Below, piece by piece: positions 1 to 7,344 of a DNA stretch of 20,021 nucleotides. The translations under genes and the position numbers were made by a program. The notes beneath the pieces were generated by a model. That model saw nothing but the letters and a program-made list of their open reading frames with translations. It ran no database searches and was not told where the DNA came from. Positions within the stretch are counted from its first letter, which is position 1; the number at the start of each line of letters is the position of its first letter. Source of the stretch: a virus; the IMG/VR virus record IMGVR_UViG_3300047552_001046, positions 1 through 20,021 of that record; one strand, 5' to 3'.

Positions 1-531
1 GCTAAAGCGGTCGTTAATTTGGATAAAATGAAACGGTCGACTGTTGAAGAGCAGCAATTGCAAGCTATCGCAGCAGCACTTTTACAGGACACTGGTATCA
101 AAGCCAAAGTTATCAAACAATACATTCCAGTCATCAACAAGCAAGTGAACAAGTATTTGAATGCACTTGACTTCTTTTGTAACTTCAACCTTGACGAGAA
201 TTTTAATGAGATTGTTAAATCTCGTCACCGTGATGAATTTGTGTATGATTCATTCAGTGAAGGTGAAAAGATGCGTATTGATACTTCATTGGTGTTTGCT
301 TGGCGTGACATAGCACGAATGAAAAATTCAGTCAATACAAATTTAATTGTTATGGATGAACTGTTTGATTCGTCGCTTGACCAAGTTGGTATGGAGCTAT
401 GTATCAATTTGCTGTATGGTCTAAAAGACTCCAATGTGTTTGTGATTAGTCATCGTGAATCAATTGCTGACAAGTTCCTCAGTACAATCAAGTTTACCAA
501 GAAAAACAATTTTACAATTTTGACTGAATAA
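1..531 (+). CDS. 46: Recombination endonuclease subunit, T4 gp46 / Rad50-SbcC-like (C-terminal part)
   Basis: This is the C-terminal end of an SMC-type ATPase; the frame is open to the window edge, so the start is missing. The visible part begins in what is probably the second half of the coiled coil. It then shows the ABC signature FSEGEKMRID and a Walker B with catalytic Glu (LIVMDELFDSS), followed by an H-loop-like VISHRE. This order is that of Rad50/SbcC/gp46 proteins. In T4, gp46 works with nuclease gp47 to resect DNA ends for recombination-dependent replication. The partner gene would lie outside the window. The family call is confident; gp46 specifically follows from the phage context. 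Confidence 0.88.
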   Translation, partial: AKAVVNLDKMKRSTVEEQQLQAIAAALLQDTGIKAKVIKQYIPVINKQVNKYLNALDFFCNFNLDENFNEIVKSRHRDEFVYDSFSEGEKMRIDTSLVFAWRDIARMKNSVNTNLIVMDELFDSSLDQVGMELCINLLYGLKDSNVFVISHRESIADKFLSTIKFTKKNNFTILTE

Positions 532-544
532 TCAAGTAGTTACT

Positions 545-601
545 ACTCCTATTGATTTCAATACCAAGCATCATGTATAATGGTATCATGTCAATAGGAG
601 T
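545..601 (+). promoter_or_regulatory. Sigma70-like promoter inside an RBS-sequestering inverted repeat
   Basis: TTGATT (552-557) and TATAAT (576-581) are 18 bp apart. The left arm ACTCCTATTGA (545-555) is the exact reverse complement of TCAATAGGAGT (591-601), which contains the Shine-Dalgarno AGGAG of the next gene. An inner helix pairs ATACCA (561-566) with TGGTAT (581-586). Transcripts coming from upstream could fold and hide the RBS; transcripts from this promoter lack the left arm. The promoter assignment is by consensus only. Confidence 0.6.
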
Positions 602-606
602 TTTAT

Positions 607-1077
607 GTGAATATATTTTACCTGGATGAAAATCCTCGATTAGCCGCACAATATCACTGCGATAAACATTGCGTGAAAATGATTGTAGAATCTGCTCAAT
701 TGCTATCTACATCGTTGCGTCTAATTGGTTTGGATGATCAGACTTTATATAAAGTAACTCACAAAAATCACCCATCGGCAATTTGGACTAGAAGTTCCGT
801 TCGCCATTATGCATACACCTTGGAATTGTTTGCTTGGCTATTGTACGAATATACTTCTCGTTATCACAAAACTCATAAGTGTGAAAGTATGTTAGATACT
901 TTCACAGACAATTTACTACTGTTTTCGGATAATGGATTTGTTGAACCACCTCAATGTATGCCTGATGAATACAAAGGCAACAACACAGTCGAGGCATATA
1001 GAAAATACTATTTGGGTTCAAAATCAAGATTCGCAAAATGGTCATATTCTCCTCAACCTAAATGGTGGCAAAATTGA
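607..1077 (+). CDS. Conserved phage protein of unknown function
   Basis: A 156-residue protein with a GTG start; the overlapping ATG at 605 runs straight into TGA, and AGGAG lies at 596-600. It starts MNIFYLDENPRLAAQYHCDK and has a conserved-looking core: HCVKMIVESAQLLS, THKNHPSAIW, EPPQCMPDEYK and a C-terminal PKWW. I recognise this pattern from proteins found in many tailed phages but cannot attach an experimentally known activity. The several conserved His, Cys, Asp and Lys residues are compatible with an enzyme. It is the first gene after its own promoter and overlaps the next gene by 16 bp, so the two are probably translated together. Confidence 0.8.
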   Translation: MNIFYLDENPRLAAQYHCDKHCVKMIVESAQLLSTSLRLIGLDDQTLYKVTHKNHPSAIWTRSSVRHYAYTLELFAWLLYEYTSRYHKTHKCESMLDTFTDNLLLFSDNGFVEPPQCMPDEYKGNNTVEAYRKYYLGSKSRFAKWSYSPQPKWWQN

Positions 1078-1808
1078 AAATTGGATTTGAATTTGAATTC
1101 TTATCTCTTCTTTATGATGATGAAATATTAGACGATCTGGGGAAGAAATATAATATAACAGTTGATCCATCTATTCGGCACGATGAAAAGTGTATGAAAC
1201 GTGATGGGTGGATGCGATGGGAGGTAATCACCCCTCCTGAACCAAAAAAGAAAGCCCTTAAAACATTAAGGGAAGTTCAACATTATCTAATTGACACTGG
1301 CGCAAGAACAAATACCTCGTGCGGATTTCATGTGAATGTTTCTGCAAAAGATATGTCAAAGTTCGACCCAATGACTTTGATATGTACGACCAATGAAGAT
1401 ATGATTGGTAATACGTTTCATAGAGCAGATAATCCGTATTGTGTTCCTTGGTCAAACCATTTCACTGCTCTGCAAAAGAAAATTAAGCGCAAAGAGAAGT
1501 TTGACAAAAATAAGATTTTGATTGATAATGCTACTAGATTGGTTGATTCTAGTGCATTCGGCGAATGGATTTCTGAAGAGCATCATTATGCTAGGTTGGT
1601 GCAAAAGGATTTGGCAGATAAGTATGTATCAATCAACGTATCAAAAATGGAACACGATTATGTGGAATTTAGAATGATGGGTGGTACTGATTATCATTAC
1701 AAGATGTTAGAACCTTTTGTTTTGAATTTAGCAGACGAAGTGAATGATGCAGCAAAAGGCAAAAACAAGCAAGCAATTCGTGATTATTTTGAACAATATG
1801 AGGTATAA
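1062..1808 (+). CDS. Amidoligase-like protein (COOH-NH2 ligase family)
   Basis: A 248-residue protein that begins with an IGFEFEF motif and contains TNTSCGFHVNVS near residue 90 and YVSINVS...YVEFRMMGG near residue 200. This spacing of an acidic first strand, a G-H-V-x-V strand and an E-F-R strand matches the putative amidoligase family (Amidoligase_2), a branch of the glutamine-synthetase-like carboxylate-amine ligases. Such enzymes are expected to make amide bonds using ATP; the substrate here is unknown. The ATG overlaps the preceding gene by 16 bp and has no strong Shine-Dalgarno, which suggests translational coupling. Downstream start codons (GTG 1065, TTG 1074) are also possible. Confidence 0.7.
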   Translation: MVAKLKIGFEFEFLSLLYDDEILDDLGKKYNITVDPSIRHDEKCMKRDGWMRWEVITPPEPKKKALKTLREVQHYLIDTGARTNTSCGFHVNVSAKDMSKFDPMTLICTTNEDMIGNTFHRADNPYCVPWSNHFTALQKKIKRKEKFDKNKILIDNATRLVDSSAFGEWISEEHHYARLVQKDLADKYVSINVSKMEHDYVEFRMMGGTDYHYKMLEPFVLNLADEVNDAAKGKNKQAIRDYFEQYEV

Positions 1809-1809
1809 T

Positions 1810-2031
1810 ATGATTCGTCAAATGATTGTAGATATTTTCCGTCCTAAAATGACAACTAACGTAGAACCAGTTGAGTCTGTTGAAGAAGAGATCGCTAGGT
1901 ATCGAGCATCATTGGAACGCAAGCGCATTGAGGCAATTGAGAAGATGGGTACAAAATGGATATTGCACCCCTCACATTATGTGAAGAAAAAGGAAATCCC
2001 TGAGAATAGTTTGGGCTTTAGAACAGCATGA
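1810..2031 (+). CDS. Small hypothetical protein
   Basis: A 73-residue protein starting at the ATG at 1810, chosen because GAGG (1800-1803) sits six bases upstream; an in-frame upstream ATG (1744) lies within the previous gene and has no such site. The middle (about residues 18-45) is rich in Glu, Arg and Lys and likely helical; the rest shows no recognisable motif. It begins one base after the amidoligase-like gene and overlaps the exonuclease gene by 4 bp (ATGA). Function unknown. Confidence 0.7.
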   Translation: MIRQMIVDIFRPKMTTNVEPVESVEEEIARYRASLERKRIEAIEKMGTKWILHPSHYVKKKEIPENSLGFRTA

Positions 2032-2561
2032 AGTTTCTAAAAAAGAAACATTGTATGGTGGATTTGGAGACGTTGAACTCCACAACAGATTCAGTAATTT
2101 TGAGCATTGGCGCATGTGTGTTCGATTTTACCAATGGTATTTCTAAAAAATTTTATATCAATGTAGATCCCGCAGATTGCAAAACATATGGATTTACTAC
2201 TAGTAAAGAAACCATTAAATGGTGGTCAACTCAACCAAAAGAAGTTTTAGCTGCGTTTAAATCCCCCACACCAGTACCACTTAAACCCGCACTTAGTGAG
2301 TTTTATAACTTTTTTGAGGCCAATGCTTGTGATTTTATTTGGGCACACGGTCAGTTCGATATCCCAATTCTAGAATTGGCGTCATCAAGGACAGGAATTG
2401 TTGCACCGTATAAGTATTGGCAACATATGGACAATCGTACTGTAATGACTTTACTTGACAGTAAACCACCAAGAGATAAAAATACGCATCATAATGCAGT
2501 AGAAGATGCTATGGCTCAAGCGTATCATTTGGTTACACTTTTTGAACAACCGGCATTTTGA
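2028..2561 (+). CDS. DEDDh 3'-5' exonuclease (DnaQ / T4 DexA-like)
   Basis: A 177-residue single-domain exonuclease. Motif Exo I is MVDLET (D12, E14), Exo II is AHGQFDIPIL (D111) and Exo III is HHNAVED (H155, D160), giving a complete DEDDh active site for two-metal 3'-5' hydrolysis. Size and motif spacing resemble phage RNase T-like enzymes and T4 DexA, which degrades DNA or RNA 3' ends. Whether this one acts on DNA or RNA is not visible, though a 3' exonuclease would suit trimming of tRNA precursors as well as DNA. The ATG overlaps the preceding stop (ATGA). Confidence 0.85.
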   Translation: MKFLKKKHCMVDLETLNSTTDSVILSIGACVFDFTNGISKKFYINVDPADCKTYGFTTSKETIKWWSTQPKEVLAAFKSPTPVPLKPALSEFYNFFEANACDFIWAHGQFDIPILELASSRTGIVAPYKYWQHMDNRTVMTLLDSKPPRDKNTHHNAVEDAMAQAYHLVTLFEQPAF

Positions 2562-2602
2562 ATGAGCATATATAGTTCACAGCTCAAAAATAGGAGAATT
2601 TT

Positions 2603-3274
2603 ATGGCACTAGATACAAACAAAGTCGATCCAGTACTGGGTAAACAAGTCGAAGATCATCTTCGCAAACTCAATCTACATACACCAACAACAGAGTTACT
2701 ATCTACACCAGATAAGAAAAAGATCGCTAAGATTGAAAAGGCAATGTCTGATGTTATGGCTACTCTCGGTATGGATCTAACAGATGATTCGTTAATTGAT
2801 ACTCCCAAGCGTGTTGCCAAAATGTTTGTCAATGAGCACTATTGGGGACTTCATCCAGAGAATTTCCCTAAAGTCACTTTGATTGAAAACAAGATGCACT
2901 ATGATGAGATGCTTATCGAAAAAGACATTACAGTAATGTCAAACTGTGAGCATCATTTGGTCACAATTGAAGGCAAAGCACACGTGGCATATATGCCAAA
3001 CGGTAAAGTTATTGGTCTCTCAAAACTCAATCGTGTTGTGGAATATTTTAGTCGTCGTCCTCAAGTACAAGAACGATTGACCAGTCAGATTTTTGAAGCA
3101 TTGAAATTCATTCTTGGTACAGAGAATGTCGCAGTTGTTGTTAATGCAAAACATTATTGCGTTGTTAGTCGTGGTGTTGGTGATCAATCTTCATACACAA
3201 TGACAAGTGCATTAGGTGGATACTTCAGGGATAGGATTGAAGTTCGTAAAGAGTTTCTATCATTGGTGATTTGA
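2603..3274 (+). CDS. folE: GTP cyclohydrolase I
   Basis: A 223-residue FolE, full length for the family. Zinc ligands are C115, H118 (in SNCEHHL) and C186 (in HYCVVSRG), equivalent to Cys110, His113 and Cys181 of the E. coli enzyme. The conserved stretches IGLSKLNRVVEYFSRRPQVQERLT and the C-terminal FRD are present. It converts GTP to 7,8-dihydroneopterin triphosphate, the first step of both folate and 7-deazaguanine synthesis. In phages, a folE close to dpdA and queD is a recognised signature of 7-deazaguanine DNA modification. TAGGAG stands 8 bases before the ATG. A short GAGC/GCTC inverted repeat precedes it at 2563-2585. Confidence 0.95.
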   Translation: MALDTNKVDPVLGKQVEDHLRKLNLHTPTTELLSTPDKKKIAKIEKAMSDVMATLGMDLTDDSLIDTPKRVAKMFVNEHYWGLHPENFPKVTLIENKMHYDEMLIEKDITVMSNCEHHLVTIEGKAHVAYMPNGKVIGLSKLNRVVEYFSRRPQVQERLTSQIFEALKFILGTENVAVVVNAKHYCVVSRGVGDQSSYTMTSALGGYFRDRIEVRKEFLSLVI

Positions 3275-3633
3275 TGTTAACACGTTGGATAGAAGTTTCA
3301 TTTAGAAAAGCAGGAATTCATTACTATCCTGGGTGCGATCAGGTTCCTAGTTTGGAGCCGGTCGCATATTTGGCAAATAGGCACCGCCATTTATTTCATT
3401 TTAACGTTCGTATAGAAGTATTTCATAATGATCGTGAATTGGAATTTATTATGGTTCAAGAAGAACTTGTAGGACTGTTTGATTCAAGTACTATTGATGT
3501 TAATGGTAAGTCCTGTGAAATGCTGGCAGAAGATTTGATAGATTATATTCGTACTAAGTACACAAATAGAAACATCATCGTCAAAGTATTTGAAGATGGA
3601 GAAAATGGAGCAGTATTAGAATATGTCAAATAA
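3274..3633 (+). CDS. Small protein with possible T-fold (QueD-like) features
   Basis: A 119-residue protein whose ATG shares one base with the folE stop (TGATG). HRHLFHFNVRIEVFHNDRELEF followed by SCEMLAEDLIDYI and VKVFEDGENGAVLEY resembles the tunnelling-fold layout of QueD and 6-pyruvoyl-tetrahydropterin synthases: a His-containing beta hairpin, a Ser/Cys-Glu helix, and a final strand with Glu. The match is distant and key zinc ligands cannot be placed, so this is inference. The position between folE and dpdA supports a role in the deazaguanine pathway. Otherwise it is a conserved phage protein of unknown function. Confidence 0.55.
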   Translation: MLTRWIEVSFRKAGIHYYPGCDQVPSLEPVAYLANRHRHLFHFNVRIEVFHNDRELEFIMVQEELVGLFDSSTIDVNGKSCEMLAEDLIDYIRTKYTNRNIIVKVFEDGENGAVLEYVK

Positions 3634-4897
3634 AATAGTTCAATGGGAGTATGTGATATCCGCATTATCACATACGGGGCTGGACCATAAGTCCATATTT
3701 GAAAATGTGGAAGTGTTGGACAAAATTAACGATATGTTTGGTGCAGCACAAAATAAACACAATCATAAAGTTAGTTTGTTGTTCAATGCTTTTACCGAGA
3801 AAAATCACGGTAAAAAATTATTGAATTACTCTAAAGTGTATAATGTGCATAGTGACTCTGGAGGTTTGCAAGTAGTCACTTTGGGTAAAAAAATTGACGC
3901 AGATATGCGTAAGAAAATTTACGAAACACAAGCAAAATATTCTGACGTTGCTATGAGTTTTGATGAAATGCCAGTTGCAGTAGATGAGAGATCGACTAAG
4001 TTGGATACCAATGCTCGTAGGTTTGATAAAGATAATTTTGAATCAATGTCTAGACAATCTGGCAAAAATTTGCTCGAACAGATTAATTATTTTCTTGATG
4101 AAAAGACAAAATGTAAACCGTTAGTCATTCTTCATGGTAACGACATCGATTGGTATCAGCGTAATCTAAATTATATTTTGGAAGAAATTCCAGAAACTAA
4201 ATGGAAGTATATTGGTGGTATCGCTTGCGGATCTGGTGCAATGGGATTTGGGACATTGGAGAACATAGAACGATCTGCAGTGATGGCGTTTATTGATGCA
4301 CCGAAACATCTTAAGAAAAAATATCACGTACTAGGTGTCGGATCATTAGGTCGAATGATGCCGTTAGTTGCTCTATTGCGAAATGGTGTGTTCGATAAAG
4401 ACGTTCATATATCGTATGATAGTTCATCTTTGACAATTTCATTTACTATGGGGTTTCATCACTTTGATGATTGGTGGTGTAAAAGTAAACTCACTAAACA
4501 GTATGATGAAACATTCTTAAAAATGTACGATGACGTTTCTAAAAAAGCGCATGAGATATTTGGTGGAGACGTGACAATTGATCGTGAAGATTTACACAAA
4601 CTAATGTGTTTGTCTAAAGGCGCCGGTGCAAGAGGAGATCATCCAGAAAAATTTATTCTAAATGCTGCAGTGTTGTTATCGTCTGTTATGAACTTTAATA
4701 AACAATTACATCGCTTGACGACTGAAGAAAATTATTACAATGACTACGTGACTACACAGAATAAAATGTTATCATCACTATCCATGATAAAGTCGAAACA
4801 AGATTTTACCGCATGGAAACGAGATTGTGGTAGATTTTTCGACTCACAGCGCGTTAGTGATGGAACAGAATCTTCCTTAGAGGAGTTTTTCGCATGA
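3623..4897 (+). CDS. dpdA: DNA 7-deazaguanine transglycosylase (DpdA, TGT superfamily)
   Basis: A 424-residue protein with the tRNA-guanine-transglycosylase barrel signatures: SDSGGLQ (residues 77-83, matching the DSGGFQ loop with its catalytic Asp), SFDEMP (112-117), GGIACGSG (198-205), LGVGSLGRM (237-245) and SYDSSS (264-269), where D266 is a candidate nucleophile. The usual C-terminal zinc site of tRNA TGTs is not obvious. Phage members of this family, named DpdA, exchange guanine in DNA for a 7-deazaguanine and so shield the genome from restriction. Its position after folE fits. The DpdA subfamily and the exact base cannot be told from the sequence. It overlaps the gene before by 11 bp and the one after by 4 bp. 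Confidence 0.85.
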   Translation: MSNKIVQWEYVISALSHTGLDHKSIFENVEVLDKINDMFGAAQNKHNHKVSLLFNAFTEKNHGKKLLNYSKVYNVHSDSGGLQVVTLGKKIDADMRKKIYETQAKYSDVAMSFDEMPVAVDERSTKLDTNARRFDKDNFESMSRQSGKNLLEQINYFLDEKTKCKPLVILHGNDIDWYQRNLNYILEEIPETKWKYIGGIACGSGAMGFGTLENIERSAVMAFIDAPKHLKKKYHVLGVGSLGRMMPLVALLRNGVFDKDVHISYDSSSLTISFTMGFHHFDDWWCKSKLTKQYDETFLKMYDDVSKKAHEIFGGDVTIDREDLHKLMCLSKGAGARGDHPEKFILNAAVLLSSVMNFNKQLHRLTTEENYYNDYVTTQNKMLSSLSMIKSKQDFTAWKRDCGRFFDSQRVSDGTESSLEEFFA

Positions 4898-5223
4898 AAG
4901 AAGATCGAGGGTGGGGATTTTATGAAGTGTTGGCGTATGACCGACCATCAGTTAAATTAAAGCGATTGACAGTCGAACCTGGTAAATCGCTCTCTAAACA
5001 AAGGCACTTTAAACGAAGTGAGTTGTGGTTTGTCGAATCTGGTGTGGCGACAATTGAACACAATGGAAATTTGAAAACAATTACTGAGTTTGATACAATA
5101 TCAATTAATGTGAGAGAGTGGCACAAATTAATGAATCTATCAAATGATCCATTGACCATAATTGAGATCCAGTATGGAACCGAATGTTCTGAATCTGATA
5201 TAGAAAGGGAATACCGTGAGTAA
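4894..5223 (+). CDS. Cupin protein, mannose-6-phosphate isomerase type II C-terminal-like
   Basis: A 109-residue single cupin. WGFYEVL, VKLKRLTVEPGKSLS, the metal-binding stretch KQRHFKRSELWFVESG and the tail IIEIQYG closely follow the C-terminal cupin of bifunctional mannose-1-phosphate guanylyltransferase/mannose-6-phosphate isomerases, but the nucleotidyltransferase half is absent. It probably binds a divalent metal and may isomerise a sugar phosphate. It overlaps dpdA (ATGA) and the glycosyltransferase (8 bp), so sugar chemistry linked to the next gene is likely. Confidence 0.75.
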   Translation: MKEDRGWGFYEVLAYDRPSVKLKRLTVEPGKSLSKQRHFKRSELWFVESGVATIEHNGNLKTITEFDTISINVREWHKLMNLSNDPLTIIEIQYGTECSESDIEREYRE

Positions 5224-6262
5224 AATTTATATTGTTGCACTTGAACCCATCGATTCGCGGTACACAAAACAATGGTTTGACGCAATACCAGAAGAAATTC
5301 TGTTAGAAGATCCAAATGCAAATGTCATTACTGTGTCTGGATCGAGTATTGGAGAATCAAAAACAGAAGGTGCGTTTTTAGATTTCGCATTGACTAATAT
5401 TTGGAAAAACACTCAAATTAACAAGATCGCTAAAATGTTTAGTGATGGAGAAATTCAACCAGGTGACAAGTTTTTGGTCACCGATGCATGGCACCCCGGT
5501 ATCATTCAAATACGATATATGAGTGAATTGTTGCATATACCGGTTGAAATTCACGCAATTTGGCATGCTGGTTCATATGATAAAACAGATATTTTGGGAT
5601 TCACTATTAAAGATAAACAATGGTCTCATGGGTTTGAGAGAGCAGTATATCATGCTTGTGATTACAATTGGTTTGGTTCTAAACATCACATGAACTTGTT
5701 TTGTTCCGTACTTAATGTCCCAGGATTAAAAGCATTTCATTCTGGACAACCACATAAACAGATTATAGATTCGTGTGCCAGTGTTCCATTTTCTGAGAAA
5801 GAAAACATTGTTGTATTTGGGCATAGAATATCACCAGACAAACAACCAGAAATTTTTGATGACTTAGCAAAAGAATTCCCAGATTACAAATTTGTGTTTA
5901 CTCAAAAAATGAATTTGAGTAAACCAGAATATTACAATTTGCTACGCAAAGCAAAATTATCTTTCTCCGCCAATCTACATGAAAATTTTGGCATATCTAT
6001 GGTTGAGTCAATATTTAATGGTACATGGGTTTTGTTGCCAGATAGACTTTCATATAGTGAAATGTATTCTGATGAAATGAAATATCCATCTGATTGGACA
6101 TCATCGTGGGACAATTACATCAAAAATAAAAGTTTGATGGTTGGTAAAATAAAAAATATTTTGCACGCTTTACCTAGAGATGGATATCTCGAATTGCAAA
6201 AGAAATTTTTACTTGAAAACTATATGTCATCTAAAGTAATGGTAAGGCAATTAATAAAATGA
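5216..6262 (+). CDS. Glycosyltransferase, GT-B fold (family 4/1-like)
   Basis: A 348-residue protein started by GTG, preceded by AAAGGGA (5203-5209). The C-terminal half has IVVFGHRISPDKQPEIF and the family hallmark HENFGISMVESIFNGTWVLLP, in which the two Glu (E-x7-E-like) bind the nucleotide sugar. The N-terminal half has alternating beta/alpha character but no diagnostic motif. It likely transfers a sugar from an NDP donor; whether the acceptor is DNA, a capsid protein or a host surface glycan cannot be said. The neighbouring dpdA and cupin make decoration of DNA or virion possible. It overlaps the next gene by 4 bp. Confidence 0.78.
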   Translation: MSKIYIVALEPIDSRYTKQWFDAIPEEILLEDPNANVITVSGSSIGESKTEGAFLDFALTNIWKNTQINKIAKMFSDGEIQPGDKFLVTDAWHPGIIQIRYMSELLHIPVEIHAIWHAGSYDKTDILGFTIKDKQWSHGFERAVYHACDYNWFGSKHHMNLFCSVLNVPGLKAFHSGQPHKQIIDSCASVPFSEKENIVVFGHRISPDKQPEIFDDLAKEFPDYKFVFTQKMNLSKPEYYNLLRKAKLSFSANLHENFGISMVESIFNGTWVLLPDRLSYSEMYSDEMKYPSDWTSSWDNYIKNKSLMVGKIKNILHALPRDGYLELQKKFLLENYMSSKVMVRQLIK

Positions 6263-6585
6263 TATTTGGTAAAGTAGAGTGTGATTGCTGTAAGCAATAT
6301 TTTGAAGCAGACGAGGTTATTAAGTCTAGTAAAGAAGTATTAGTTGGTAGGACATCTGGATCTAGAATAGTAACAACTAATTTAACATTAGGTAAATCGA
6401 CGCCAAAATTATCTTTTATTTCTGGTAGGAAACACTATAAGTACATAGATGTGTATTACTGTAAAGAGTGTGCCACTAATATGATAACCGAGGCACCATA
6501 TACAATCATGGATCTTCTATCATGGGCGTTTTTTGCGTTCCTCGTTTATCTTGGTTATCGATATTTGATTGTTTATGTCTTATGA
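6259..6585 (+). CDS. Small zinc-ribbon membrane protein, unknown function
   Basis: A 108-residue protein with two Cys pairs, CDCC (residues 8-11) and CKEC (68-71), separated by beta-rich sequence, consistent with one zinc ribbon. A hydrophobic segment at about 87-106 (LLSWAFFAFLVYLGYRYLIV) forms a C-terminal membrane anchor, placing the ribbon probably on the cytoplasmic side. No specific family is recognised. It is the last gene of the run that starts at folE; the next gene has its own promoter. Confidence 0.7.
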   Translation: MIFGKVECDCCKQYFEADEVIKSSKEVLVGRTSGSRIVTTNLTLGKSTPKLSFISGRKHYKYIDVYYCKECATNMITEAPYTIMDLLSWAFFAFLVYLGYRYLIVYVL

Positions 6586-6606
6586 ATCAATGAGTTAGGT
6601 GAGGTA

Positions 6607-6649
6607 TTGTGTTTTGTGTCAAGTTTGTTATAATTGATTCATCGATTGA
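6607..6649 (+). promoter_or_regulatory. Phage promoter with conserved downstream block
   Basis: TTGTGT (6607-6612), a 16-bp spacer and TATAAT (6629-6634) are followed directly by TGATTCATCGATTGA. The -10 plus the following 15 bases are identical to the promoter at 16247-16267 and closely match 8511-8531. It serves the gene at 6672, whose Shine-Dalgarno is AAAGGA. GTTTGTT (6623-6629) and AACAAAC (6649-6655) form an imperfect hairpin around the block, but the RBS stays free. Confidence 0.7.
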
Positions 6650-6671
6650 ACAAACACTGAAAGGAAACAAA

Positions 6672-7133
6672 ATGATCCCCAAATTCGATTCTCAGATCTC
6701 CATGATCAACTATTTCAAAGGTCTTGAGGGTGCAGATTTTGCCAAACTTTTGAAAGATGAATTTGATATGGATGCCCCGTTAGGTGTTCCATCTTATCAA
6801 AAAGAATATCTATTCAAATATATGATTCAGGGTATGACATTTCACAATAAAACTGGTGATGACCTCATCAAGTATGCGGTTGATCGTACCGAATCTTTGG
6901 TGAAAACTCAACCTCATTTGTTGGTTAAGAATGAACCCAAAGACATCAAACCCACGTCTTTGTCCCCCAAAGCGACAAAAGTTGCAGGAAAGCGCAGCGG
7001 CAAGATTGTCGGCACGTATGGTGAAGTGCGTTTCTTAGCGCATCGTAATGTGTGGGTTGGGTTTGGTGAAAACGGCAAAGTGTGTGTCACCAAAAAGACT
7101 CAAGAAGCGGTTATTGCATACTTTGCGGACTGA
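6672..7133 (+). CDS. Hypothetical protein
   Basis: A 153-residue protein starting at ATG 6672, preferred over the in-frame upstream start at 6609 because that lies in the promoter and AAAGGA stands at 6660-6665. The first 85 residues look helical and acidic (MINYFKGLEGADFAKLLKDEF). A Pro/Lys-rich linker (about 87-110) follows, and then a beta-rich tail GTYGEVRFLAHRNVWVGF. Basic linker plus small beta domain would suit nucleic-acid binding, but no family is recognised. It leads the segment containing RNA ligase 1. Confidence 0.7.
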   Translation: MIPKFDSQISMINYFKGLEGADFAKLLKDEFDMDAPLGVPSYQKEYLFKYMIQGMTFHNKTGDDLIKYAVDRTESLVKTQPHLLVKNEPKDIKPTSLSPKATKVAGKRSGKIVGTYGEVRFLAHRNVWVGFGENGKVCVTKKTQEAVIAYFAD

Positions 7134-7139
7134 TATATC

Positions 7140-7337
7140 ATGCGAATCATCGGAAAACAAGTTCACTACGGAACGTATGGTCGTCTTATGAATGTCGATG
7201 AAGACGGGAATGAAATAGAGACCAAAGTTGAAGTACAAAAACGAAGTAAGCGCGGTCGGCCTCGGAAAAATGAAACATCAGAAGGCAAAACAATGGAAGT
7301 GACTCCGCAATTATATCACGCATTTGGATTACTATAG
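7140..7337 (+). CDS. Small basic protein with AT-hook-like motif
   Basis: A 65-residue protein starting 6 bases after the previous stop. Residues about 35-44 read KRSKRGRPRK, which contains the GRP core flanked by basic residues typical of an AT-hook (minor-groove binding to AT-rich DNA). The N-terminal half (RIIGKQVHYGTYGRLMNVDEDG) may form a small beta domain. The Shine-Dalgarno is poor, so coupling to the gene before is likely. A role in phage DNA binding is an inference from the motif alone. Confidence 0.6.
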   Translation: MRIIGKQVHYGTYGRLMNVDEDGNEIETKVEVQKRSKRGRPRKNETSEGKTMEVTPQLYHAFGLL

Positions 7338-7344
7338 AAATAAA

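Noticed and set aside
607-1077. Pyrimidine-dimer glycosylase (DenV)
   Set aside because: The protein lacks the DenV N-terminal catalytic Thr context and its sequence pattern is different; left as unknown.
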